Source: CAZYIW01 sp964647705
GTDB taxonomy: Bacteria > Pseudomonadota > Gammaproteobacteria > PS1 > Pseudothioglobaceae
Reading direction: 5' to 3'
Length of the DNA stretch: 16,701 nt
Assembly (NCBI GenBank): GCA_964647705.1
Contig: CAZYIW010000029.1
Span: forward strand, 1-16,701
This document shows, in pieces, positions 8,169 to 14,802 of this stretch (its first letter is position 1; every line of letters starts with the position of its first letter). The notes below the pieces were generated by a model. That model did no database searches. It worked only from the letters and a program-made list of their open reading frames with translations, and had not been told where the DNA came from. A program made the position numbers and the translations under genes.

Positions 8169-8575
8169 GTGCCCAAATGGCGCTCTCAGTGGCCACTAAA
8201 GATCGTGGCGCTGTTGAGATTACTGATTTAGTTAATGCTGCCATTAGCAGTACAAAACAAGATTTTCATCTGGCGCATTTATTTGTTGAGCACACTTCTG
8301 CATCGCTAATGGTTACAGGCAATGAAGACCAAGAATTACTTCTGGATATTGAAGATTATCTGCAAAATATTGTCACCGACGCCAACCCCAATTACCGACA
8401 CAATAACGAAGGAGATTATGACACTTCGGGGCATATTCGAACCTTGCTAACCGGGGAGAGTAAAAGCATCCCACTTAAAAACAAAAAACTGGCCCTAGGC
8501 AAATTTCAGGGTGTATTTTTGTATGAACATCGCTCAGGTGAAAATATCCGAAAAATCACAATAACCTTATTATGA
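8165..8575 (+). CDS. yjbQ: YjbQ/UPF0047 family protein
   Basis: A small soluble protein of the UPF0047 family. E. coli YjbQ is known to have weak thiamine-phosphate synthase activity; the physiological role remains unclear. Residues typical of the family: HTSASL at 43-48, NYRH with His79, GHIR with His91, LALGKFQGVFLYEHR at 109-123. Length 136 is usual. Some positions differ from E. coli: the NENCD that follows HTSASL is replaced by a Gly-Asn-Glu-Asp run, the DDMPSHIK block reads DYDTSGHIR, and GTWQGI reads GKFQGV. The three histidines at 43, 79 and 91 thought to form the metal site are kept. The start ATG overlaps the ccmH stop and its own stop overlaps the next ATG, both as ATGA, so translation of the three is probably coupled. 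Confidence 0.9.
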   Translation: MSAQMALSVATKDRGAVEITDLVNAAISSTKQDFHLAHLFVEHTSASLMVTGNEDQELLLDIEDYLQNIVTDANPNYRHNNEGDYDTSGHIRTLLTGESKSIPLKNKKLALGKFQGVFLYEHRSGENIRKITITLL

Positions 8576-9234
8576 CTGTAGAGCAAGAAATCAGTAATTT
8601 GATGATAGATGCCTACACACATCAAAAAAACGGCGATTTTTCAAAGGCCATACAAAGCTGGAATGCACTACTTAAACACCAAGCTTGTAGTAACGAGTTA
8701 AAGGCCAATTGTCATCTAAGCCTGGGCAATCTACATCAAGCACAGGGCAATCTTGATTTGGCAATGGAGAATATATTTGAGGCCATTAAGGCCAATCCTA
8801 ACAGTTCAGAGGCTTATTTTTGCATGGCTTATATGGAGCAAGAAAAGGAGAACTTTAACAAAGCTATCGTATACTTTGAAAAAGCATTGGCTATTAAACC
8901 TGACGATGCGGGTAGTTTGAATAATTTGGGAAATTGTCACGATCGTATCAATCAGCATGAACAGGCCATTGATGCATATTCTCAAGCGCTTTTGTTGGAT
9001 GACAGCTATATTGCCGCTTTGTATAATAGGGGGAATGCTTATACTAAATTAGCCAAGGATGAACTCGCCTATGCTGATTTAACAAAAGCCATTGAATTAG
9101 ATGAAAATTTCTACCAAGCCTATTATAATCGTGGCACTTTGCTAAAACGTATGGGCAAAGCCACAGAATCTGAGCAAGATCTTGCCAAAGCAAAGGCATT
9201 GGCACAAGCAGAATTGGAACAAAAAACACATTAG
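8572..9234 (+). CDS. Tetratricopeptide repeat protein, six TPRs
   Basis: A soluble, almost entirely helical-repeat protein of 220 residues. Six consecutive 34-residue TPRs can be read at about 7-40, 44-77, 79-112, 113-146, 147-180 and 181-214; repeats 3 to 5 are the most regular (for example AIVYFEKALAIKPDD, AIDAYSQALLLDDSY). There is no signal peptide and no membrane helix, so it should stay in the cytoplasm, and no enzyme domain is attached. Such proteins are scaffolds; the partner is unknown. It follows ccmH and yjbQ with ATGA overlap. CcmI-type TPR proteins serve apocytochrome c in the periplasm, but this one lacks the N-terminal membrane helices, so I do not call it CcmI. lysS begins 13 bases downstream. 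Confidence 0.85.
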   Translation: MTVEQEISNLMIDAYTHQKNGDFSKAIQSWNALLKHQACSNELKANCHLSLGNLHQAQGNLDLAMENIFEAIKANPNSSEAYFCMAYMEQEKENFNKAIVYFEKALAIKPDDAGSLNNLGNCHDRINQHEQAIDAYSQALLLDDSYIAALYNRGNAYTKLAKDELAYADLTKAIELDENFYQAYYNRGTLLKRMGKATESEQDLAKAKALAQAELEQKTH

Positions 9235-9247
9235 ATAGGGAACACGA

Positions 9248-10735
9248 GTGAGCGAACAAGACGAGAACAAACTCATAGCTGAACGCAGAGCCAAACTAAC
9301 AGCATTAAGGGAATCTGGCAATCCGTTTGTTAATAATTTCAAACCAGAACATTTAGCACAAGATCTTCTACATCAATATGATGTTTTGTCTAAGGAACAG
9401 TTAGACGAAAAAAACATCAATGTTTCGGTTGCTGGGCGCATCATGTTAAAGCGAGTGATGGGTAAAGCCAGTTTTGCCACATTGCAAGACACATCTGCCC
9501 AAATTCAGCTGTTTGTAACGCGTGATGAGCTACCTGAGGGCTTTTACAACGAACAATTTAAAAAATGGGATATTGGTGATATTGTTGGCGCAACAGGTAC
9601 TTTGTTTAAAACCAAGGTGGGTGAGCTTTCCGTTAGAGTTAATCACATTCAACTGCTGACCAAATCACTAAGACCTTTGCCAGAAAAATTTCATGGTTTA
9701 AGTGATCAAGAAATTCGCTATCGTCAACGCTATGTTGATTTGATTACCAACAAAGATTCACGCGATGTATTTAAGCGCCGTTCACAGATAGTAGGCTATA
9801 TTCGTAACTTCTTTACTGAACATCAGTTCTTAGAAGTTGAAACACCGATGATGCAAGTCATACCAGGAGGAGCGACAGCCAAGCCTTTTGTAACACATCA
9901 TAATGCTTTGGATATGGATTTGTACCTTCGTATTGCCCCAGAACTTTATCTAAAACGACTGGTGGTGGGCGGTATCGATCGTGTGTTTGAAATTAATCGA
10001 AATTTTAGAAACGAAGGCTTATCAACACGCCACAATCCTGAATTTACCATGATTGAGTTCTATCAAGCTTATGCCACATATCACGACTTGATGGATTTAA
10101 CCGAATCGCTACTCAAGGGGATTGCCACTAATGTTTGTGGTAAGAACAAAATTACCTACCAAGGTGGAGAGTTTGATTTTTCTAAGACATTTGATCGACT
10201 CAGTGTTTTTGACTCTATTTTGCATTACAACCCTAAACTCAGTGCTGAGGATTTGAATGAAGATAACGCCAAATCTACTGCCGAAAACTTAGGCATCAAG
10301 GTTAAAGATTCTTGGGGGTTGGGCAAAATTCAAATTGAAATTTTTGAAGCCACAGTGGAAGAAAAACTCATTCAACCAACCTTTATTACACAATATCCAA
10401 CTGAAGTTTCACCATTGGCAAGACGCAGTGACGACAACGCATTTGTCACCGACCGTTTTGAGTTATTCATTGGTGGTAATGAAATAGCCAATGGGTTTTC
10501 TGAGCTTAATGATGCAGAAGATCAAGCCGAGCGATTTAAAAAACAAGTGCTTGAAAAAGATGCAGGCGATGACGAAGCCATGCACTACGATGAAGATTAC
10601 ATCCGTGCTTTAGAATATGGCATGCCCCCAACAGCGGGCGAGGGTATTGGTATTGACCGCTTGGTCATGTTATTTACCGATTCGGCGTCGATCAGAGATG
10701 TGTTGTTATTCCCACACATGCGCCCTGAAGCCTAA
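9248..10735 (+). CDS. lysS: Lysyl-tRNA synthetase, class II
   Basis: Charges tRNA-Lys with lysine in the cytoplasm; a tRNA-Lys gene lies about 2.8 kb downstream. The N-terminal OB-fold anticodon-binding domain runs from about 55 to 145 (VAGRIMLKRVMGKASFATLQ); the class II core follows with motif 1 near FLEVETPMMQVIPGGATAKP, motif 2 at 245-272 (RVFEINRNFRNEG...HNPEFTMIE) and motif 3 GIGIDRLVML at 466-475. Length 495 is normal. It starts with GTG at 9248; AGGG at 9237-9240, seven bases ahead, supports this start, which also gives the family N-terminus MSEQDENKL. It follows the TPR gene closely and is three bases ahead of cmk, so all belong to one transcript or overlapping ones. Confidence 0.98.
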   Translation: MSEQDENKLIAERRAKLTALRESGNPFVNNFKPEHLAQDLLHQYDVLSKEQLDEKNINVSVAGRIMLKRVMGKASFATLQDTSAQIQLFVTRDELPEGFYNEQFKKWDIGDIVGATGTLFKTKVGELSVRVNHIQLLTKSLRPLPEKFHGLSDQEIRYRQRYVDLITNKDSRDVFKRRSQIVGYIRNFFTEHQFLEVETPMMQVIPGGATAKPFVTHHNALDMDLYLRIAPELYLKRLVVGGIDRVFEINRNFRNEGLSTRHNPEFTMIEFYQAYATYHDLMDLTESLLKGIATNVCGKNKITYQGGEFDFSKTFDRLSVFDSILHYNPKLSAEDLNEDNAKSTAENLGIKVKDSWGLGKIQIEIFEATVEEKLIQPTFITQYPTEVSPLARRSDDNAFVTDRFELFIGGNEIANGFSELNDAEDQAERFKKQVLEKDAGDDEAMHYDEDYIRALEYGMPPTAGEGIGIDRLVMLFTDSASIRDVLLFPHMRPEA

Positions 10736-10738
10736 TTC

Positions 10739-11413
10739 GTGCAATCATCCGTTCCCATTCTAACAGTAGATGGCCCAAGTGGCGTTGGCAAGGGAACGGT
10801 CTCGCGTATTGTGTCTCAAAAAATGGGCTGGCATCTTCTAGATTCAGGTGCCATTTATCGTGCATTTGCCTTGGCTGTTAATCAACAAGGGGTAGACATT
10901 GAAGATGAAGATGCACTTGAGAATTTAGCTAAAACACTGAATTTAGAGTTTAGAACCGAGCCAGGTAAAGAATTGGTCAGCGTCTATTTAGATGCTCAGG
11001 AAGTATCTAAAGATCTGCGCACAGAAGCCACAGGCGAGATGGCATCCAAGATTGCCACCATTGCCATAGTAAGAAAGGCTTTATTAGAAAGACAAAGGGC
11101 TTTTTCCAAGCCCCCAGGGTTGGTTGCCGATGGCAGAGACATGGGCACTCAAGTATTCGCTAATGCACCTTTTAAAGTGTATTTAACTGCCAGTGCTGAA
11201 GAAAGAGCGAACAGGCGCTTAAAGCAATTGCAAAGCGCAGGATCAAAGGGTATAATTTCCCAGATTCTTCAAGAGGTCAAAAAAAGAGACGAGCGTGATT
11301 CCACGCGAAAGAGTTCTCCTTTAAAACCTGCAGAAGATGCACTTATCATTGATACAACTGATTTATCAATTGATGAGGTCATTACCAAGGTAATGGCACT
11401 AATAGAAGCTTGA
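10739..11413 (+). CDS. cmk: Cytidylate kinase
   Basis: Phosphorylates CMP and dCMP to the diphosphates with ATP, recycling nucleotides from RNA and lipid turnover. Walker A GPSGVGKGT at 12-20, the substrate-binding LLDSGAIYRAFAL near 33-45, DGRDMGTQVF at 131-140 and the lid DERDSTRKSSPLKPAEDAL near 187-205 are all intact. Length 224 is that of the long Gram-negative form, which includes the NMP-binding insert. A GTG start at 10739 gives the right N-terminus; no good ribosome binding site is visible and only three bases separate it from the lysS stop, which suggests translational coupling. The cmk-rpsA-ihfB order is conserved in Gammaproteobacteria. Confidence 0.97.
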   Translation: MQSSVPILTVDGPSGVGKGTVSRIVSQKMGWHLLDSGAIYRAFALAVNQQGVDIEDEDALENLAKTLNLEFRTEPGKELVSVYLDAQEVSKDLRTEATGEMASKIATIAIVRKALLERQRAFSKPPGLVADGRDMGTQVFANAPFKVYLTASAEERANRRLKQLQSAGSKGIISQILQEVKKRDERDSTRKSSPLKPAEDALIIDTTDLSIDEVITKVMALIEA

Positions 11414-11502
11414 GCGGCAAGCTTTGTGAATTTAATTAACCCGATAATGATTAATGCTCATACCGCATTGGCTTAAGAATTACCGGTCAACATCTAAACA
11501 AT
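11406..11502 (+). promoter_or_regulatory. rpsA leader without Shine-Dalgarno, probable S1 autoregulatory region
   Basis: The bases before the rpsA ATG hold no purine-rich ribosome binding site; the last 20 read GGTCAACATCTAAACAAT-type sequence. Possible hairpins are AAGCTT (11406-11411) with AAGCTT (11419-11424) around a seven-base loop and a TTAAT/ATTAA pair near 11430-11453. In E. coli and relatives the rpsA leader also lacks a good Shine-Dalgarno and is folded into hairpins recognised by S1 itself, which represses its own translation. The same control here is an inference; I see no one-to-one match of hairpins. Confidence 0.4.
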
Positions 11503-13176
11503 ATGTCAGAATCATTTGCTGAGCTATTTGAAAATAGCATCGAACAACAAAACGTAAAAATTGGTAGCCTTGTTATGGGCACCGTCGTTAGTATTAATCG
11601 TGAGAAAGCCATCATTAATGTCGGACTTAAATCCGAAGGTTTTATTTCACTGGATCAATTTAAAGACCCTAAAGGCGAGTTAGAAATCGCCGAAGGCGAT
11701 GTCGTTGAGGTTGCCCTAGAGTCTATCGACGACGGCCTAGGCCACACACTCCTATCGCGAGAAAAAGCCAAACGCATTAAGTTATGGCAGGAGCTTGAAG
11801 CAGCAATGAATTCTAAAGAAGTGGTCACAGGTGTGGTCACTGGCGCAGTGAAAGGTGGCCTAACAGTTGATATTGGTGTTGTTAAAGCATTCTTGCCAGG
11901 CTCTTTGGTTGATATCAGACCTGTTAAAGATTTCTCTTATTTAACTGGTGAAGAAATAGAAGCCATTGTTATTAAGATGGACGAAGTTAGAAATAATATT
12001 GTGATTTCTAGAAAAGCGGTTCTACAAGAAGCTAATTCTGCTGATAGAGAAGCGTTACTTGAAACCTTAGAAGAAGGTAAAGAAATCGAAGGTGTGGTTA
12101 AAAACTTGGCCGATTATGGTGCCTTTGTTGATCTTGGCGGTGTTGACGGACTTCTACACATTACTGATATTTCATGGCAACGTGTTAACCATCCATCTGA
12201 AAAGCTTGCAATCGGCGATAAGATTACCGTTAAGATTCTAAGTTACGATAAAGAAAAAATGCGTGTTTCATTAGGCCTTAAACAGTTAACAGACAGCCCA
12301 TGGAGCAATATCTCAGAACGCTTGCCAATTGGTAAGAAAGTCACAGGTACAGTTTCTAATCTAACCGATTATGGTGCGTTTGTTCGAATTGAAGATGGTG
12401 TTGAAGGTTTGGTTCACGTCTCTGAGATGGATTGGACTAATGCCAATGCACGTCCATCTAAAGTGGTGAAATTAGGCCAGGAAGTGGATGTTGTTGTTCT
12501 TGATGTTCAAGAATCTAAGCATCGTATTTCATTGTCTATGAAACAAGCACAAGAAAACCCATGGGAGGCTTTCGAGGCCACTCATAACAAGGGTGATAAG
12601 ATTACCGTTAACGTAAAATCAATTACCGATTTTGGTATCTTTGTTGGCTTGCCTGGCGGTATTGATGGCCTTATTCACTTGGCTGATATCTCTTGGGAGA
12701 AGCAGTCGGTTGATGATGTTGTGGCCGGTTATTCTAAAGGGCAAGATCTTGATGTTGTTATCTTAAATATTGACGCAGAAAAAGAGCGTATTTCTTTAGG
12801 TATTAAACAACTCTCAGAAGATTCATTCATGTCTTACGCCTCTTTGAATAAGAAAGGCTCAATTGTTAAAGCCACTGTTGCTGAAGTCAGTGCCAAAGGT
12901 GCTGTGGTTGAATTAGCCAAAGATGTTACCGGCTATCTAAAAGTTAGTGAAATCTCACAAGAGCGTATTGACGATGCATCATCGGTATTAAAGCCAGGTG
13001 ATGAGATCGAAACAGTGATTATGCAAGTAGACAGAAAGTCTCGCAATATCAATGTCAGTATCAAAGCTAAAGACTCAGCGGAAGAAAAAGCAGCAGTAGC
13101 TAGTTACAATAAGCAATCTGATGAAGCAGCTGGTTCAACTTTAGGCGACATTCTTAAAGAAGCCAAAGACAAATAA
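11503..13176 (+). CDS. rpsA: 30S ribosomal protein S1
   Basis: Binds the 5' untranslated part of mRNAs and brings them to the 30S subunit; essential for starting translation on messages with weak ribosome binding sites or structured leaders. At 557 residues it equals the E. coli length, and six S1 (OB-fold) domains can be followed at about 18-87, 105-171, 192-260, 277-347, 364-434 and 451-520. Domains 3 to 5 show the typical blocks LADYGAFVDLGGVDGLLHITDISW, split here as LADYGAFVDLG and GLLHITDISW, then LTDYGAFVRI and ITDFGIFVGL. The first two domains, which anchor to the ribosome and S2, are more divergent, as usual. The C-terminal tail is short and charged. Leader and lack of Shine-Dalgarno are listed separately. 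Confidence 0.98.
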   Translation: MSESFAELFENSIEQQNVKIGSLVMGTVVSINREKAIINVGLKSEGFISLDQFKDPKGELEIAEGDVVEVALESIDDGLGHTLLSREKAKRIKLWQELEAAMNSKEVVTGVVTGAVKGGLTVDIGVVKAFLPGSLVDIRPVKDFSYLTGEEIEAIVIKMDEVRNNIVISRKAVLQEANSADREALLETLEEGKEIEGVVKNLADYGAFVDLGGVDGLLHITDISWQRVNHPSEKLAIGDKITVKILSYDKEKMRVSLGLKQLTDSPWSNISERLPIGKKVTGTVSNLTDYGAFVRIEDGVEGLVHVSEMDWTNANARPSKVVKLGQEVDVVVLDVQESKHRISLSMKQAQENPWEAFEATHNKGDKITVNVKSITDFGIFVGLPGGIDGLIHLADISWEKQSVDDVVAGYSKGQDLDVVILNIDAEKERISLGIKQLSEDSFMSYASLNKKGSIVKATVAEVSAKGAVVELAKDVTGYLKVSEISQERIDDASSVLKPGDEIETVIMQVDRKSRNINVSIKAKDSAEEKAAVASYNKQSDEAAGSTLGDILKEAKDK

Positions 13177-13182
13177 TTTTCA

Positions 13183-13207
13183 TGCCCTGTGCCTTAAACA
13201 CAGGGCA
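13183..13207 (+). promoter_or_regulatory. Perfect 9-bp hairpin covering the ihfB ribosome binding site
   Basis: TGCCCTGTG (13183-13191) pairs without mismatch with CACAGGGCA (13199-13207) around the seven-base loop CCTTAAA. No T-tract follows, so it is not an intrinsic terminator for the plus strand. The 3' arm contains AGGG at 13202-13205, the only Shine-Dalgarno-like sequence before the ihfB ATG at 13216. The hairpin may therefore limit ihfB translation, or be a stabiliser or processing site at the rpsA 3' end. Confidence 0.6.
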
Positions 13208-13215
13208 AATACTTA

Positions 13216-13494
13216 ATGAAAAAGACAGATTTAATTCTCCAACTTTGTGAAGATGCCGATTTATCTAAACAAGAGGCAAAAGATTGTGTTGATCTAATCA
13301 TACACGAACTTTCAAAAGGCATTGTTTCTGGAGAAGGCGTTGAAATCAGAGGCTTTGGGGGTTTTTATAAAAAACACAGAAAGGCGCGTTTGGGTATTAA
13401 CCCAAGAACCAGTGAACGCACACAAGTTGAAGAGAAATATGTGCCATTTTTCAAACCAGGAAAACTATTAAGAGAACTGGTAAATAAAGCGTAA
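13216..13494 (+). CDS. ihfB: Integration host factor subunit beta
   Basis: Forms a heterodimer with IhfA that binds specific DNA sites and bends them sharply, shaping promoters, recombination sites and the nucleoid. The 92 residues match the family: N-terminal helices (MKKTDLILQLCEDADLSKQE), the EIRGFGGF core strand, the DNA-intercalating arm with Pro in RLGINPRTSE (Pro near residue 65), and KYVPFFKPGKLLRELVN at the end. The combination EIRGFGGF with PRTSE and YVPFFKPGK favours IhfB over HU or IhfA, and the position after rpsA settles it. It has its own short spacer with a hairpin that hides the likely ribosome binding site. No Rho-independent terminator follows directly; the tRNA promoter begins seven bases after the stop. 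Confidence 0.96.
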   Translation: MKKTDLILQLCEDADLSKQEAKDCVDLIIHELSKGIVSGEGVEIRGFGGFYKKHRKARLGINPRTSERTQVEEKYVPFFKPGKLLRELVNKA

Positions 13495-13500
13495 TTTTGT

Positions 13501-13529
13501 TTGATTGAAGTAGGGTTATTTTGTATAAT
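13501..13529 (+). promoter_or_regulatory. Promoter of tRNA-Lys
   Basis: TTGATT (-35, 13501-13506) and TATAAT (-10, 13524-13529) are 17 bases apart, the best sigma-70 match in the window. Transcription should begin near 13536, giving a leader of about eight bases before the tRNA. This promoter makes the tRNA independent of the rpsA-ihfB transcript. Confidence 0.85.
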
Positions 13530-13543
13530 TCTCACTTTCTTAT

Positions 13544-13619
13544 GGGTTGTTAGCTCAGCTGGTAGAGCACCGGACTTTTAATCCGTTGGTCGAGAGTTCG
13601 AATCTCTCACAACCCACCA
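13544..13619 (+). tRNA. tRNA-Lys (anticodon UUU)
   Basis: Complete 76-base cloverleaf with encoded CCA. Acceptor GGGTTGT (13544-13550) pairs with ACAACCC (13609-13615), discriminator A, CCA at 13617-13619. D arm GCTC/GAGC, anticodon loop CTTTTAA at 13575-13581 with anticodon TTT at 13577-13579, variable loop TGGTC, T arm GAGAG/CTCTC around TTCGAAT. The anticodon stem CCGGA/TCCGT has four good pairs and a C-U mismatch at position 27-43. The downstream hairpin ends the transcript. Reads both AAA and AAG. Confidence 0.98.
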
Positions 13620-13627
13620 TATTTTTT

Positions 13628-13656
13628 AAAGGGCTTACTGCGGTAAGCCTTTTTTT
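13628..13656 (+). terminator. Rho-independent terminator after tRNA-Lys
   Basis: GGCTTAC (13632-13638) and GTAAGCC (13643-13649) form a perfect seven-base stem with the loop TGCG, extended by an A-run on the left and followed by seven T (13650-13656). It sits nine bases after the tRNA CCA end. Confidence 0.93.
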
Positions 13657-13694
13657 CGTCTGGTTACAAGTGCAAATCTCAAAAATACAATAAT

Positions 13695-13958
13695 CTACAA
13701 CTGTTTTCCATCAAAAACAACCCCTTCGCAGGTAAAGTAGATATTGAGTTCTTCAAGCGGAGATTTTCTTTGAGAAGCGTTTGAAGCTTTAGAAGCTTGC
13801 ACAGTAGAACTGTTACTCAAAAGATTCATAAAATCACTTACGATAGTTTGTTTAGCAACTTCTTGGCTTTGATTCATGCCTTCGGTTTCAAGTGCAAAAA
13901 GGCTTGACTGAGTTAAAAATAAAAATACTAAAGCCGATAATGTTTTTTTAATTTTCAT
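13695..13958 (-). CDS. Small exported protein, unrecognised
   Basis: An 87-residue frame with an evident signal peptide: MKIKKTLSALVFLFLTQSSLFA, then LETEGMNQ, so the cut should follow residue 22. The mature part of about 65 residues is rich in Ser, Gln and Asn, with a helical stretch around residues 34-50, a low-complexity STVQASKASNASQ part, and an end reading ELNIYFTCEGVVFDGKQL with a single Cys77. I recognise no family. It stands alone on the minus strand between the tRNA terminator and a plus-strand exported protein, with no clear Shine-Dalgarno before the ATG and only a poor -10 (TAGAAT, about 11 bases upstream). The signal peptide is the chief reason to believe it; an exported peptide or lipoprotein-like factor are open options, but no lipobox is present. 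Confidence 0.65.
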   Translation of the reverse strand: MKIKKTLSALVFLFLTQSSLFALETEGMNQSQEVAKQTIVSDFMNLLSNSSTVQASKASNASQRKSPLEELNIYFTCEGVVFDGKQL

Positions 13959-14065
13959 AATTGATATTCTAATACATTCCTGATCCTATAAAAGCATAAG
14001 GTTTGACTCATTCAAAAAAATAATGAATTAGATTCTGTGTTTTAGAAAGAGTAATTAAAGTTTAA

Positions 14066-14206
14066 ATTAAAAGAGTTACGATAATTAGACTCTGGGAATT
14101 GCTCTGTTATAAATTGGAAAGAAGAATCTCTGAGCTAGAAGATGAGGTCGATGCAACCATATCTGCTGAAGAGTTCGGTGCTGATATGTTAATGGATGTG
14201 GCCTAA
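14066..14206 (+). pseudogene. Possible remnant or non-standard start small coding frame
   Basis: The frame is open from 14066 to the TAA at 14204-14206 and has no ATG or GTG near its beginning; TTG at 14099 and at 14114 are the only common start codons. The peptide from 14114 reads LERRISELEDEVDATISAEE followed by FGADMLMDVA, an acidic heptad-like segment that looks like real coding sequence rather than noise. Two readings are open: the 3' end of a decayed gene whose terminator survives, or a short true gene using TTG (GGGA lies four bases before 14099). I do not recognise the family. Confidence 0.35.
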
Positions 14207-14223
14207 ACTTACTTTTCTCCAGT

Positions 14224-14252
14224 AAAAACCCTGTCATTTGACGGGGTTTTTT
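14224..14252. terminator. Rho-independent terminator, possibly bidirectional
   Basis: CCCTGTCA (14229-14236) pairs with TGACGGGG (14239-14246), with one G-T wobble, flanked by AAAAA on the left and six T on the right (14247-14252). It closes whatever is transcribed on the plus strand from about 14085-14206; the A-run makes it usable on the minus strand too. Confidence 0.88.
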
Positions 14253-14276
14253 AACACCTTTTAAACACGATTGCGA

Positions 14277-14282
14277 TATACT
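14277..14282 (+). promoter_or_regulatory. Likely -10 box for the exported protein at 14311
   Basis: TATACT differs from the consensus at one base and lies 28 bases before the ATG, just after the terminator, where a promoter is needed. The -35 (about 14254-14259, ACACCT) is poor. Confidence 0.45.
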
Positions 14283-14310
14283 TAAAAAATATTAATAAAT
14301 AGGATTAAAG

Positions 14311-14715
14311 ATGAAAACATTAAAGTTATTTGTTGTATTTGCACTGGTTTCATTTCATTCTGTTTGGGCAAATCAAAACGACACGAGTAGCAAGTTAACA
14401 TGCGCTGCAGATGCAATGTATATCTATAACTTCCCCCTAGCAATGGCGAGAAGCATTCCTGGACAAACCAAAGAAGTTGAGAAAATTCAATCGATCCAAT
14501 TAGGTTGGTATAAGTTTATACTGGCTGATCTATTGACCAATGGTAAATCAGCCGAACAAGCTCAAGCAATTGTCAAAGCTCAGATTGACAAATCCACCAC
14601 CAAGATCGATGCTTTGTTAAAAGACGCCAATCAGAAAAACTTCAACGAAATATTTGAAACCAAAGTATTGCCTATTCAAGTTGCTTGTAACGACAAATTC
14701 ATGCAAAACAACTAA
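14311..14715 (+). CDS. Small periplasmic protein with two cysteines, unrecognised
   Basis: A 134-residue exported protein. Residues 1-20 form a signal peptide (MKTLKLFVVFALVSFHSVWA, cut before NQND). The mature part looks all-helical: IQLGWYKFILADLLTNGKSA and AEQAQAIVKAQIDKSTTKID are amphipathic. Cys31, near the mature N-terminus, and Cys126, near the end, may form one disulfide in the periplasm. AGGA at 14301-14304, six bases before the ATG, is a good ribosome binding site. It has its own likely promoter after a terminator, so it is probably monocistronic. I recognise no family with confidence; four-helix periplasmic proteins of unknown role would be the nearest guess, and nothing in the neighbours gives a function. 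Confidence 0.85.
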   Translation: MKTLKLFVVFALVSFHSVWANQNDTSSKLTCAADAMYIYNFPLAMARSIPGQTKEVEKIQSIQLGWYKFILADLLTNGKSAEQAQAIVKAQIDKSTTKIDALLKDANQKNFNEIFETKVLPIQVACNDKFMQNN

Positions 14716-14802
14716 ATCAACTGCTTATTGCTAATTGGGTAAAATGAGCGAAGAGGTGTTGAAGCTTAATATTTTGTCAGCACCCACCATTTAGGAGCTC
14801 AA

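Larger units (their letters stand above)
13959..14310. other. 352-base region without a complete recognisable gene
   Basis: Lies between two divergent exported-protein genes. It is very AT-rich up to about 14085 (with a TTGACT at 14003-14008 lacking a good -10), then holds the 3' part of a plus-strand coding frame (14066-14206), a strong intrinsic terminator (14224-14252) and the presumed promoter of the next gene (TATACT at 14277-14282). No repeats, tRNA fragments or mobile-element ends were seen. Confidence 0.7.

Noticed and set aside
8572..9234. TPR gene as ccmI
   Set aside because: No membrane helices or signal, so it cannot present apocytochrome in the periplasm in the known way.
13183..13207. 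The rpsA-ihfB hairpin as an intrinsic terminator
   Set aside because: No T-tract follows on the plus strand; it is listed as a regulatory hairpin.
14120..14135. GAATCTCT resembling the tRNA-Lys 3' part, as an attachment-site repeat
   Set aside because: Only eight bases agree, which is expected by chance in AT-rich DNA, and no integrase is present.
14744..14794. 16-codon frame before slyD whose stop overlaps the slyD ribosome binding site, as a leader peptide
   Set aside because: The sequence MSEEVLKLNILSAPTI has no run of regulatory codons, and a TAAAAT -10 candidate at 14740-14745 would start transcription after its ATG.
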